64,000 nt of DNA from Hexactinellida sp. DTS-2022 (GCA_028753945.1 JAPNXP010000001.1:16048501-16112500), one strand, 5' to 3'. Numbered from the stretch's first letter, positions 52,527 through 63,726 are shown. Numbers and translations: made by a program. The notes: generated by a model from the letters alone, not told the origin.

Positions 52527-53010
52527 CAACATGTACCTATAGCAAGCTTCAATACACTAACAATACATACACATTAATTAACGTTATATTTTAGGTGACT
52601 TCCTTGCTCAGTGAAGATAACATTATTTAAAGCATTTTATATATAACAGTAACTAAACTAAATAAATAGAGACACCTGTTAGATCATGTGACAATTCTTA
52701 GTTTTATATTTCTATTATCAATGTTAATTTAGAGTAATCTTAAAATAATTATCTTTGAATGTTGATATATTATTGCAAATTGATATATTATCCAACCAAA
52801 CTATCGAAATCCAAAAATTGTAAATAATTTGATGACATCATCATCACCTCAATTTTTTAGTTGCCCTCAGAAAAGTGCTACGTGCCATAGGGAACATATT
52901 ATATAACTTACTTCAAATTATCTCAAATGAGAATATGTTTCAAAAATTATTCACGAGATTCCAGTTTTCGCCCAAAAACAATTTTAATTTTTTACAAACT
53001 TCATTGATGT
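52527..53010. other. Gene-free stretch
   Basis: 3' flank of member 4. Nothing recognisable before the hAT MITE. Confidence 0.4.
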
Positions 53011-53381
53011 CAGTGGCGTAGCTACACCGGGCCTGTGCCCGAGTTTATTCATTAGTTCGGTTATGTATAGTTAACATCAGCTATTTCGAATGAATTTCAT
53101 TTTTCCTAGTTTCATTATTAAGATTTGTATCGAAGCACTAGCGAATCCCCTTTAACTGGAAAATTCGATTTATCGTAGGCATCTCTTTTTCCGTTACAAA
53201 ATTTACAGCCCTTTAACTCAAAAATTTCTGATTTTCGAAATATTTTGATTATACAAATGCATAAAAGCTGTCAGAAATATCAAAATTCAGATGTCTTATA
53301 AATTGCATACTTTGTGTCAAGTATTCTATTAAAAATTTAGTGGTGTGCTCGGGCAAACACTGAGGGCTGGCTACGCCACTG
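53011..53381. mobile_element. hAT MITE with 8-bp TSD ATTGATGT
   Basis: Ends CAGTGGCGTAGCTACACCG / CTGGCTACGCCACTG are flanked by perfect ATTGATGT at 53003-53010 and 53382-53389. Subterminal CGGGCCTGTGCCCGAG and CTCGGGCAAACACTG patches; non-coding. A solitary end of the same type is at 30836. Confidence 0.92.
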
Positions 53382-53895
53382 ATTGATGTACTTAACACTT
53401 TCGTTCAGAGGAGCAGACATTAAACCTATGGTCCGTTTCTTATACCATACATACATCATCTCTGTGATAACTGCTATTTATTTGAATGAGTTTAAATTCT
53501 GATGTAATGCATTAATTAATACTGTCAGGTTCTTTTATTATGAACATTCAAGGGACTAAAAATTGCGTCCATAATGGAGAGAATTCATTATGACACGATA
53601 ATCGCCAGACAATTACTATAGTATACCTAAGATAGTCAGATTACTATAATGTCAATAAACTCTTCTATATCTCAACAGAAAGATGCAGTGAGACCAATTA
53701 ATGTTAGGCATGGTGGTCCCCCTCTGGTGGTGGGCTGCACTGTTCAGCTGAACAATCTGAACGTGCCTGCCTACATCGTATTCATATCATTGAACAAGTC
53801 AGTATTTCGACTTGTGGATTATGCATACGGATAAGTCCGATAAGACCTCGGTTAGTACGTACTTTTTCTTGTTTCCCATGATGGTACGTCTTAAC
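53382..53895. other. Intergenic stretch with an unplaced 61-codon frame
   Basis: The frame 53649-53834 (begins MSINSSISQQKDAV) has GG-PP and hydrophobic stretches but no motif I know. It could be an exon or chance. Confidence 0.3.
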
Positions 53896-56332
53896 CAGGG
53901 GTGGGCAAACTACGGCCCGCGGGCCGGATCCGGCCCGCTTGTGATTTTGAACCGGCCCGCCTGGCTTAAGTTATTTGAGATTTGAGTGCTCCAATTATAT
54001 GATAACTGTCTTACTCTTCCTTACATTTTACGTTTTCGGAGATAACGTCCCATGGAAAATTTGATTAAGTGATCTAGGATACGTATAAATTGACCCAAAG
54101 TGAACGTCTTTCTCGAATTTGTAAGATAACTTGATTTCTCTTGACTCAAATTTTTATGTTCTTTATAAATTACATTAAGCTAGTATATATGTAATTGACA
54201 TTCAGTTTTTATTCTGTTTGGGACGAAATTTCCTCGGACAAAATTTCAAATTACGATAATTCTGTGGGAGAGATTCCGAGATTCTTTCCTGACCTATTAA
54301 TCAATTCGTTTTTAGTTTTTATTAATAGTACTTTATCTTGGTATGGCTTCGAAAATTTCAAAGAAAAGGAAGGTAGATAAGGAATGTCGCGTTTTCAATG
54401 AAGAGTGGCGAGGAAAATATTTCTTTACAGAAGTGAATGGCCGATGTGTTTGTTTGCTTTGTAATGAGAGTCTGGCAGTATACAAGGAGTACAATGTCAG
54501 ACGTCACTATGACACACAACATGCGAGAGCTCACAGAAATATGTCAGAGTTAGAGAAGAAAGCTTTAGCTGAGAAACAGACACATTCTTTGCTTAAGGAA
54601 CAACAAGTGTTCACAACTCAGACACCTTTCAATGAGGCAGTAACCAGAGCTAGTTTTGTAGTAGCTCATAAAATTGCTCAGGAAAGTAAATCCTTCAGTG
54701 AAGGAGAGTTCGTGAAGGACTGTCTGCTGGCATGCTCTGATATTCTCTGTCCTAAAGAGACGAAAACATTTGACTGTGTCAGTCTTTCCAGAAGAACAAT
54801 TACCCGCAGAGTAGAAGAAATCTCAGCAGATTTACATGATCAAGTCAAGGATGAATGTAGAGACTGTATCTGCTTCTCTTTGGCCCTTGATGAGAGCACT
54901 GATATCAAGGACACTGCCCAGCTGCTGATATTTATTCGTACAATTGACTTTAACTTTAAATTATCGGAAGAGCTCGCGTCAATGGAGCCATTGAAAAGTA
55001 CAACTACTGGTACAGATTTGTTAAAGGCAGTTAATGAGTGCATCGAGAAACTGGGAATTTCGTGGGATAAGCTAGTGAGCGTCACAACTGATGGTAGCCC
55101 CAACCTAAAAGGAAAACATATTGGATTACTGAAAAAGCTTCAGGATCAACTCCACATTGAGAATCCGGACCAAAATATAATATTCTTGCACTGTATTATC
55201 CACCAGCATGCCTTATGCAAGGGTGCTCTTGGTTTGACGAATGTTTCTGATGTAGTGACAAAGGTTGTCAATTACATCAAAGCTCGAGGGCTAAATCATA
55301 GGCAGTTTCAAGCTTTTCTGCGAGACATGGAAGCACCATATGCTGATGTCCCCTATCATACGAAAGTAAGATGGTTGAGTCTGGGAAAAGTATTCAAAAG
55401 AGTTTGGGAGTTGAGGGAAGAAATAAACCTCTTCCTAACCATGAAAGATAAGGCTTCAGACTTCCCTGAGCTAAATGATAGCGAGTGGTTGTCTGACTTC
55501 GCATTTGCAGTTGACATAATGGAGTACATGAACGAGCTAAATACCCACTTGCAAGGCCAGGATATGTTGGCTCACAATATGCATGCAAAGGTGGAGGCCT
55601 TCAAAGCCAAATTGCAGCTCATTTATGCAGGAATGAACAAAGGCAACTGCGACCATATGCCTACACTCAAGCAGACATCAGTTTGTGGTGACAAGCTGGG
55701 ATACTACGCGTCAAAGCTTCAAGATCTGCACAAGGAATTTTCGGAAAGATTCAGAGATTTCGATCTTGTAAATGTAGATATGTCCATTGTTTCCAGGCCT
55801 TTTTCAGTTGAAGTGGAGGGAATACCCACTCATCTGCAAATGGAAATTCTAGATTTGCAAAGTGACAACTTACTCAAGGATAATTTTCGGGAGATGTCAC
55901 TCTCAGGTTTTTATGCATCCCTGAATGATGTCACATTTCCACGTTTAAAATCTCTGGCTCGTAAGATTCTTGTTCTCTTTGGTTCAACATATGTATGTGA
56001 GCAGGCTTTCTCCAGGATGAAGTTCATCAAGGATAAATCAAGATCTGTAATGACAGATGAACACCTTGATCAGCTTATGCGAATTGCTATATCACCAAAA
56101 GAACCAAATTTTGACAAACTAATAAAAATGCAGAATCAACTGCATTGCTCTCATTAAAAACACTATTAGAAAAATTATTATTTATGATTATTGTTTATTT
56201 TACAATTAGCTAGTAAGTTTCTCTAATAAATTACCAAATGGAACGTAGTCGTAGCCTCGTAGGTGAATACGGCCCGCATACAAATTTGGAATTAGAATGC
56301 GGCCCGCGAAGCAAAAAGTTTGCCCACCCCTG
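53896..56332 (+). mobile_element. Complete autonomous hAT transposon with 8-bp TSD GTCTTAAC
   Basis: Terminal repeats CAGGGGTGGGCAAAC / GTTTGCCCACCCCTG are flanked by perfect GTCTTAAC at 53888-53895 and 56333-56340. Subterminal CGGCCCGC words repeat at both ends (four near the left, two near the right), as in other hATs. It encloses one intact transposase ORF, giving 2437 bp in total. The target was itself a TA-type MITE end (CTTAACCAAGTTCTACTGTA). Confidence 0.97.
54343..56157 (+). CDS. hAT transposase (GTF2IRD2/ZBED-type)
   Basis: An intact 604-residue ORF (MASKISKKRKVDKECRVFNE...). Residues ~10-60 hold a BED-like zinc finger: FFTEVNGRCVCLLCNESLAV with RRHYDTQHA (C..C..H..H). Mid-protein RNase-H-fold landmarks: SLALDESTDIKDTAQLLIFI (~183-202, first Asp), VTTDGSPNLKGKHIGLL (~247-263, second Asp) and IFLHCIIHQHALCKGAL (~281-297). 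The C-terminal hAT dimerisation region is at ~540-590 (KILVLFGSTYVCEQAFSRMK). It excises and inserts DNA with 8-bp target duplications, recognising the flanking CAGGGGTGGGCAAAC ends. Close vertebrate relatives are GTF2IRD2-like and ZBED domesticated transposases. The open frame, intact ends and perfect TSD imply recent activity. Confidence 0.95.
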   Translation: MASKISKKRKVDKECRVFNEEWRGKYFFTEVNGRCVCLLCNESLAVYKEYNVRRHYDTQHARAHRNMSELEKKALAEKQTHSLLKEQQVFTTQTPFNEAVTRASFVVAHKIAQESKSFSEGEFVKDCLLACSDILCPKETKTFDCVSLSRRTITRRVEEISADLHDQVKDECRDCICFSLALDESTDIKDTAQLLIFIRTIDFNFKLSEELASMEPLKSTTTGTDLLKAVNECIEKLGISWDKLVSVTTDGSPNLKGKHIGLLKKLQDQLHIENPDQNIIFLHCIIHQHALCKGALGLTNVSDVVTKVVNYIKARGLNHRQFQAFLRDMEAPYADVPYHTKVRWLSLGKVFKRVWELREEINLFLTMKDKASDFPELNDSEWLSDFAFAVDIMEYMNELNTHLQGQDMLAHNMHAKVEAFKAKLQLIYAGMNKGNCDHMPTLKQTSVCGDKLGYYASKLQDLHKEFSERFRDFDLVNVDMSIVSRPFSVEVEGIPTHLQMEILDLQSDNLLKDNFREMSLSGFYASLNDVTFPRLKSLARKILVLFGSTYVCEQAFSRMKFIKDKSRSVMTDEHLDQLMRIAISPKEPNFDKLIKMQNQLHCSH

Positions 56333-56517
56333 GTCTTAACCAAGTTCTACTGTATTAAAACACAATTAATCTTTGTGTCGTAACATAAGTAGTATGTATA
56401 TATATATTTGTTTGCATGTACAGAATTGATCGAAAAATACAAAACCCACAGGGCTATGTTTGGCATGCATGGATATTTTGGGTCTGGTCCGGACAAGTTC
56501 GAGTCTTGAACGAAAAT

Positions 56518-56612
56518 TAACACCTATCATAGAATTATGACGTCATTGTCACATTTAAAAAAATGTGAAATCCACCTAATTGCTTATAACTCACATTCCA
56601 TGAGATAGAAAA
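56518..56612 (-). repeat. Dispersed GACGTCA repeat, inverted relative of 36125-36222
   Basis: AACACCTATCATAGAATTAT, GACGTCATTGTCACATTT, ATGTGAAATCCACCTAATTG and CTTATAACTCAC match 36125-36222 in reverse complement. The rest of 56341-57163 has no supported feature. Confidence 0.6.
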
Positions 56613-57163
56613 TGATAACGTCATTATGCAATAATGAGTAAGCAGATTGGCAATCTGGTATGACCAACGTGTTCGTATTATAAATATACATATCCTATTA
56701 AATTTTCAGATTTTTATCTTGTAGAGGGTGCGAATTATGTGCATTTAAGTGAATTTCCATACTTGTCAAAATGTTACAATGACGTAATTCGCGTAATAAC
56801 TTGGTGAGGAGTGAGAAATTTTGCCTGGAAACCTCAACTTGTTGTCGGGTGCCAAAAGTTACCCATATATGCCGAAAATTAGATTTTTGGAAACAGTCCA
56901 ATTTTTTCAATCAACTCGAAACAAATAAATATATACGCACACGAATCTATATACAGTGACAGTCTTATGTTTAAATAGTATAGAATATGTGTAACCAGAA
57001 TATTATTAAAAAGCACAACTAAAGTTTAATTACTAAATCTCACAAAGGGAAAGAATCTCAATAAAATCACCGAAAGATAATCCATCAATATAATCCAGTT
57101 ATTAAAGTATTAATAATTATACACACCAAATAGAGTATAGTAGAAAGTACACTGATACCCCAT

Positions 57164-59011
57164 TTAAGGTAATTTAATTGGCGAGAGAACTTTTTTTTGA
57201 GCGGTAGAGTGGGACAAGAGAGGGGTATGTGGGGCTTCATCTTCAGTATGGTCGGTAGTGACTTCTTGAATATCAATTTGAGTGGGTCTGACAACAGGGT
57301 TTGAATCTATACGATATAAAATAGAAAATAGTCTAGTATTGTGAACTTATTATTGTGAAACTGTAATATTAGTTCAAGCTTCTAGTAATCGAATGAATTA
57401 ATGTAACTGAACCGTTAGCTACAGTTTATAATCCCATGGTTTCTTACGAAGGCTTTTCTAGGCTCAGATCAATGCAATGTTTGTAATACAACGGTTTATA
57501 GGAATCTGGTGGAAACACTGTTCCGAGGTCACCGTCACACCAATGATTAATACGTATTTAATCACTCGTGTAGTATAAAATGTATTAACATTTACCATTT
57601 TTAATGCTAGCATTCTGATGTTTATATTGTTCAAAATGTGTTGGCATTAAGCAAAGGTGAATTGGCACTCTAAATTAATGTTGGAAGTACTTTCTAGAAA
57701 GAATGTAGGACCAAAATGACTTAATTAAGCGTGGTCACTATACTGTATAATGCATGTACAATAAGAACTAAGTATAATGCTAATATAGTAGAAACCTGTG
57801 GTTTGACCAAGACTATCTGAAGAATCACCAGGTGTAGCACCTTGAATAGTACTTGAATGCACTCCGATCTCTTCCAGATTCATTTCATCAAACTTATCGA
57901 AATCCTTTTTCTGTTTAATAGACCATCGTTTCACTCCCCTTATTCCCAAACAGCTGATTTGAGTTTCTTCGCCAGGATGGAAGTGAGAAATTGGTTCGTG
58001 GATACAATGGTCTGGCATCTCACTACGTATGATCTTATCCTGAGTTTTCTTAGATACTGTCTTCTTATGTCTATAGAAAGCATGTTATTACACAATTGCC
58101 AACCCTTCAAGGATCCCTGGAAATCGAGTGACTCAATAGTTTCATCCCAAATCCAGGGATTCAGAACATTTATGTTGGCTCAGAGTTCTCTTAATGAATA
58201 AATTAAACTAAAAAAACGTATATAATAAGTCTTAAAAAATGTATCAAGAAAGTGTTATACTACATACAAGTATAAATTATTTTCAGGTACTATTTAGCAT
58301 ATCCAAAGAAATATCCTAAATCCATGAATTAAAAAATATTTTAACAATATTAAGAAATTATTTAACGGTGTTGGTAAGTATGTTATTATAAATAAGCAGC
58401 AATTACCACAACTACAGGATGATTCGAAATATAATTAACCAAATTAAGCAATAAATAGAAAGTATTGGAAAACAATCTTCAGCAATTTAGTGCATTTTGT
58501 TCCGTTAGTCACAGTTATCCCGATTGTATCAATTATTTACAATTAAGGCAATTTTCACATCTTGAACTAAGACTAACTGCTGGATTATAAATTGGATTTT
58601 ATATGTGTTTAGGTAGTAGGTGGAATCATATTTTCATTAACGGAATTATTGTTTCCCATAAATACGCTGAAAACAATATGTTTACTGAATCTTCATAAAC
58701 GAGGAAAATAGCTAACTTATGGAAGAAGTGTGGATGCAGATGTATGTCATGCTTCTCGAACAACAAATGTTTATGTCTCCTGCGAACATGCGGCTCTCTC
58801 TTAGCGCGAGAGAGGTGCATCAAGTGGTATATGTTGTCGAACAGATAGCTGTTCCTGTGGCTAGTGGCCCTGTCCTCTGCAGGGCAAGGCGCCACGGAGA
58901 TGGGAGCAGCTGACTCGGGGTTGGCTTGAGCGGACTCTGGAATATCAGACAGAGTTGTAGGTGCTATTTCAATGTTGTCGCTTTGGTCGCTTGGGTCGCT
59001 TGGGTGTGATA
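57164..59011 (-). CDS. NHE gene, three predicted C-terminal-tail exons
   Basis: Three minus-strand blocks have splice sites in compatible phase with the transporter exons. Exon 5 (59011-58717) follows CTCTCTCCAG and encodes SHPSDPSDQSDNIEIAP..., NSYLFDNIYHLMHL and an Arg/His-rich stretch; it exits at CATAA/GTTAGC (phase 2). Exon 6 (58070-57796) follows TTTCTATAG and encodes HKKTVSKKTQDKIIRSEM..., DKFDEMNLEEIGVHSS and DSSDSLGQTT; it exits at CACAG/GTTTCT (phase 1). Exon 7 (57306-57164) follows TATCGTATAG and encodes SNPVVRPTQIDIQEVTTDHT, EDEAPHTPLLSHS and a stop after SPIKLP. Together they form a ~230-residue Ser/Glu-rich cytosolic tail, where NHE regulators normally bind. Phases are the main support, because tails are poorly conserved. 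Confidence 0.55.
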
Positions 59012-59092
59012 CTGGAGAGAGAAGTGTATTATAGTATAATTTTAACAGAGTAGTAATCGTTGGTTGGGAAGCAGTGTAGTATAGGCATTTGT

Positions 59093-59250
59093 AAATACGC
59101 TCCTAATCCTGGTCTAATCCTATTTCCATACGCCTAAATCTCAAATTTATGTTACGGTATAGGAGACATTCCAAATTTTCGCGCTCCTAAATTCAAATTT
59201 TCCAAAAATCATGCTCCAAAAAAGAGCGTCTCACGATCCTGGATAATCCC
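59093..59250 (+). repeat. Dispersed CGCTCCTAATCCTGGTC repeat in NHE intron 4
   Basis: TACGCTCCTAATCCTGGTCT ... AGAGCGTCTCACGATCCTGG matches 1880-2048. It lies just upstream of the exon 5 acceptor. 59434-59470 beyond it is a TA-type MITE end (CAGTAGACTCTAGTTAAT). Confidence 0.7.
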
Positions 59251-59657
59251 TTGTTGGGAAGTATATCAATTGTCACACCACTATAGAGTATACAGGGTAC
59301 ACTACATACAGTTGTATACTCGTTTTGTATGAACATGGTTAATACGGGTTACGTCAATTTTCGTGTAAGAGAACAAATTTTAGAATGTCCCCTGATGATG
59401 TTCGTACTAACGAGAATATTTCCTTGTATAATACAGTAGACTCTAGTTAATACGAACACGGATAAGGCGAAATATCAGTTAAGGGGTACAAAGGTTTAAT
59501 TCTCCTGGCCAAGCCTATACAAGTGCATGCAAGTGACTCAGATTAATACAAATTCCAGATAATCAGTACAAATTTCGAAGGTCCCCTAGTCTTTTTATCA
59601 ACCAAAGTATACTGCAGTTTGTAAAGGCTATAACTGTTGATATAATCTAATCTACCC

Positions 59658-59970
59658 CAGGAGTTCTTAACCTGGGGGAAATTTCGGGAATCTAAGGGGG
59701 AAATCAATTTTGACATAATTAATAATAATAATAATAAAACTGAAATAATAATACAAACCATATATTTTATCTACATAGGTTATTTCAAAAGTACTGATCT
59801 CCAATCATATTGATGTCGTGCACTATTGTTTGCTAATTATGCAACCAGCAGACAGCTAATAAATTGTATGTTTAATTAAGGCTACTTTTTCCTTATACAG
59901 ATGAAGGGGGAAATCGGGTAGAGTGAACAAGCCAAAAGGGGAAATTACATAAAAAGGTTAAGAACCCCTG
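59658..59970. mobile_element. hAT MITE in NHE intron 4, imperfect TSD
   Basis: Ends CAGGAGTTCTTAACCTGGGG / AAGGTTAAGAACCCCTG; the interior GGGGGAAATCAATTTTGACA and GAAGGGGGAAATCGGG resemble 2580-2856. The 8-bp duplication has decayed (ATCTACCC vs GCCTATCC), so it is an older copy. Confidence 0.75.
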
Positions 59971-60016
59971 GCCTATCCCCCTTGATAAGACTATATTTAA
60001 TCTATCCCAGGCTTAC

Positions 60017-60159
60017 ATTTCTTCTTCTTACAGTGTCCATGACGCACAGACAGATCTTCCAGACCCAGATTAGCGTCCTGATGCTGTTTGGCTATAAACC
60101 TGTGTATTATCTGCTCGTCTCTCCCCTCTGGATAGCGCTCGAATATCTTCCGAAGATAC
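60017..60159 (-). CDS. NHE gene, exon 4 (start of the cytosolic tail)
   Basis: After acceptor GTGGCTAG the exon completes Arg and reads YLRKIFERYPEGRDEQIIHR, FIAKQHQDANLGLEDLS and VRHGHCKKKK. In NHE1-type proteins this is where the membrane domain passes into the lipid- and CHP-binding tail. The donor is either at 60017 (AAAT/GTAAGC) or 60032 (CACT/GTAAGA). Both leave phase 1 and both fit exon 5. Confidence 0.75.
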
Positions 60160-60533
60160 CTAGCCACTATAATGTGATTATAGTACAGTAGACCCTCGTT
60201 AATCCGACCCACTGACATAATTGCAAATATTGTTGTTTCGATTACTGTTCTAGGACAGTTTACTTACCTCTATTAATATAATCATAATTAACCAGGGATA
60301 CATCAATCTGTGACGGTTTACTATCGTCTTTGTAATGGCTTCACACTTTATACTTCCTATTACACATCTACACTTATAAGGGTTCACATCACAAATTCTA
60401 ATTGGAAAATGTCATTATGGCCAAAATTTCTTAGCTACAGTAATATGAAAATTATGAATGCTATGTTAATGCAATGTCAAATTATGATAGTAAATTAGAA
60501 TTTTAGATGTGAACCCTTATAAGTAGATGTGTA

Positions 60534-60704
60534 CAGTGGAACCTCCACAAACGGGGCCTGTAGAAACGGGGATCCTCTGAATATTGGGTTAAAAAATGCA
60601 GCAAATTCCTAGTCCCTCATAAATGGACCTCCACAAATGGGGAATCGGCAGAAATGGTGGCTAAGACCTTGCGTCCCTGGCACCCCGTTTCTGAGATTCT
60701 ACTG
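60534..60704. mobile_element. TA-flanked MITE in NHE intron (CAGTGGAACCTCC ends)
   Basis: Ends CAGTGGAACCTCCACAAACG / CGTTTCTGAGATTCTACTG are flanked by TA at 60532-60533 and 60705-60706. AAACGGGG/AAATGGGG words repeat inside. Its right edge lies ~33 bases 3' of exon 3's donor. Confidence 0.82.
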
Positions 60705-60737
60705 TAAATGTTAGAATAGACGTAAATAACAACAAAC

Positions 60738-63306
60738 CTAGCATCGAATCTCTCCCACCAGTCCCTGGCCCTGTGGTGTCCGATGCTGCCCGTTATCTCC
60801 TCTATCCCCGACAGGATATGGTCAATAGCAGTCTCGTGTATAGTAGTGCTAAGGGTCTTATCCTTCTGAGTATCAAACTTAATGTGCAGTAGTTTCATCC
60901 AGTACTTAACTGTAGAGCCCTGTATAAACACTGTGAAGAATACAACAGCTAGTGTGGTCGTTACAAAGTGCTGTCTCGTAGTAATCTCGTCTCTCGCGCA
61001 GAGCTGCATTTCATTAGTTATCATTCCCAGCTGATTGAAGCTGATGAGAGAAAGCCCGAACGCAACTGCTCCTCGCAAGCCGCTGTAGCTCATTATAAAC
61101 TGATCCTAATTCAGAGAGCAGTGATTATTTGGTTGTAAGAGATTGAGTGAGAATGGAAAGTATTCAATTAAAAGAGATTTTATGGAAGTAGGGATTGGTT
61201 ATAAGTACAGTGAACTCCCGTTAGAACGAAGTGCTTGGGACCTGTAAATTCCTTCATAATATCCGTATTTACGTTATAAGCGGATGATAAATAATGCATT
61301 TAGTGCTCTGGGGGAAATATCCCTTTCGTTATAAGCGATTATTTCGTAACGGGAGTTCACTGTACTAGTTTATAAATAATAATCTGTTAAATTATAACAG
61401 AATATTAAAATCAGTGTGTTAATTAAACTCGACAATGTAAATGTTACCAATCACTTCAATATGAGTGAACATAAGTTATAATAACACACTGACTTCTAAC
61501 ATAGAAATTATTGTATATAAGTCATCCTTATGTACTTTCCAATTCAATTATCTTTCTATACTTTAAAGTGTAAACCAAATATGTTGTAGTGTAAGCTCAA
61601 ACCAGGGAATATATCCATGGTATTTTGCATTATTTCGGAATAGCACTGGTGCATTCGCGAATACACCAAATTCGGATTAATATTGCAATTGAGAATAGAA
61701 TCAAGTATATTTTCCAAAAAAGGAAAATAAACTGATCTAATTTATCCATAGTTCTTATAAATGAGAAGAAAACTATAAATTAAATTAAGAATAAATATAA
61801 TAAAAACTTACCTGGAAAGTAATCTTCTTTACTCGATATAAATTAACAAAAGAAGAGATAGCAAATACCCCAGTGACCCTGAACACCGTAATACCGATAA
61901 GAGTTATAAGAGTTAGTCCAATATCCCATTTATTCAGAATATCCAAGTTTGCAGTGTACAAACCGATGAAGAGGGATATTACAGTTTCACTCACAACAGC
62001 GAACATCTTTATGCCATACTTAACTACGCTATGAGACTTGTGTGATATGTTAGCCTCCACGTAATGTTTCATTGTAATAGCAACAGCTATCATGCTAATT
62101 ATACCGGACAGCATAAACAGCTCAGCCAGGAGATACGCGAAATAAGCCATTATGAATATAAACATTGGCTCGAGCACACGTATGTGGTCAGTGAAGCGAG
62201 TTATGAAACAGGTCAAATACCCGATCACAATTCCTATCAGCACACCGCCGATATTCACAATAAAGAACTTAAGGAAAGCGAAAGCTATATCGTACCACTG
62301 AAACGCTACTTCGTCTCGGCCTATGACACAACCAGTAGAGTTCTCCAGGTCTACGCCCCCGAATTCGTGGCTCTCTAAGCCTCTGAGAGGCACGTTTGCG
62401 AACTCTAGCAGGACATTGAACATGACCACCGTCACTGCGTCGTTAAATAGAGACTCTCCGAACACTAGGATGTGCAGGAGTTTGTTCACGTGGATCTACA
62501 AAGGAATTGTATAATAAATTATTGGAAAGGCATTGGAGCCTGTAGGCAGGGTGACCTGAGAATTTGGGCCAAAACCTGGACATTTCTCAAAATTTCGACA
62601 AAAATCCGGGACAATCCTGGATACAGGTTATAAAAAACTGGACACTATTAGTTTAATGTGAACGAATCGGAGACAATTGGATGATAATAAAAAATAATTG
62701 CAAAAAACAACAACCTGGACAATTAGAAAATTACTAGACATCGCATAATAATTGTAAAAAAATTGGACAATGGTCACCCAACATGATGAAGGGGATTGAA
62801 ATAGTGTCCCTATAAATCGGAATTTCGTATGAACTGTGTTCGTACTAACGAGTTTCTACTTAATGTTATAACGAGGTTCTATTTATTGTTATAACGAGGT
62901 TCTACTTAATGTTATAACAGAGTTCTACTGATAAGAATGAATGACTCTACTCACCTCTTCAAACACGACCAATACAGCGACAGGATCAACAGCAGATATG
63001 AAAGTGCCGAACATAAGTGCATTTGGGATTGTGAGGCGAGAAGATACGACATACGTACCCATTATGGACACCTTAGAAAACCCGTATAAAACCATCCCGA
63101 GTCCAAACGCATTCCAAACAGTGTTAACAAGTGCTAGGAGGGCTATGGTGAGTGCGTTTTCGAAGAGAGCTCTGTTGTTCATGAAATAGCCGGCTTCTAG
63201 CACGATGGGAGGCAGGAGCACGAGGAAGAACAGCGTGGGCGTGAAGCTTATTTCTTTAATGTAATTGGGCCTGCCAGCTACGATACTGGATCCCAGGAAT
63301 ATATAA
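60738..63306 (-). CDS. Na+/H+ exchanger (SLC9A, NHE1-like), membrane-domain exons 1-3
   Basis: Exon 1 (63306-62955) follows CCAATAG and encodes YIFLGSSIVAGRPNYIKEIS, FFLVLLPPIVLEAGYFMNN and ISAVDPVAVLVVFEE, then GTGAGT. Exon 2 (62495-61812) follows TTTGTAG and encodes IHVNKLLHILVFGESLFNDA, IRVLEPMFIFIMAYFAYLLA and YVEANISHKSHSVVKYGIK, to KKITFQ and GTAAGT. Exon 3 (61105-60738) follows GAATTAG and encodes DQFIMSYSGLRGAVAFGLSL, FFTVFIQGSTVKYWMKLL and a tail start. All phases agree. FGESLFNDAVTVV carries the family's conserved transport Glu-Asp region; VEANISHKS and SGLRGA are NHE signatures. It exchanges Na+ for H+ at the plasma membrane. The N-terminal exons must lie right of 64000. Confidence 0.92.
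61208..61362. mobile_element. TA-flanked MITE in NHE intron (CAGTGAACTCCCGTT ends)
   Basis: Perfect terminal repeats CAGTGAACTCCCGTTA / TAACGGGAGTTCACTG with TA at 61206-61207 and 61363-61364. Internal CGTTATAAGCGGATGATAAA and CTTGGGACCTGTAAATTCC are as in 1216-1407. Confidence 0.88.
62843..62932 (+). repeat. ~27-bp tandem repeat in NHE intron 1
   Basis: ACGAGGTTCTACTTAATGTT units occur about three to four times. They resemble the right end of CGTACTAACGAGATTCTACTG-type MITEs, so the array may have grown from such an end. Confidence 0.7.
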
Positions 63307-63568
63307 CTATTGGAGTACAGTACGCATTATAATATCTATTTATATCCCAATGTTACAGTGTATTTGTTGCAGTTTATGGACGTGCATGGCACGAATTTCA
63401 ACAGCAACAGATTAACTAGTTGTCCCTTGAAATTATAACCAACTTTGAACTTTGATATAAAACAAATGCTGATGGAAAAATGTAATGTAACATTGATTCA
63501 TTTTTATTTTGTGTGGGTATACACTGCACAAAGATATACCATTAATCGAATATAGTATAGACTGTATA

Positions 63569-63726
63569 CAGTAGATACCGGATATAAGAACATACTGGTT
63601 ATAAGAACATACCAGATATATGAACACTATATTGGAAAACGGTTTCCCTATACCCTGTGTAATTTATGCCGTTATAAGAACACTATATGCAGTTCCCGAC
63701 GATGTTCTTATATCCGGCATCCACTG
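63569..63726. mobile_element. TA-flanked MITE (CAGTAGATACCGGATATAAG ends)
   Basis: TA at 63567-63568 and 63727-63728. Ends CAGTAGATACCGGATATAAG and CTTATATCCGGCATCCACTG. Three ATAAGAACAT words in the left half, GCAGTTCCCGACGATG near the right. Sister of 48525-48665. Confidence 0.88.

Noticed and set aside
53649-53834. 61-codon frame as a stand-alone gene
   Set aside because: No promoter, motif or splice context could be supported.
57085-57294. 69-codon frame with a hydrophobic end (possible membrane protein)
   Set aside because: The other frame is phase-compatible with the upstream NHE exon and gives an acidic tail with a proper stop, so this one is probably a shadow.
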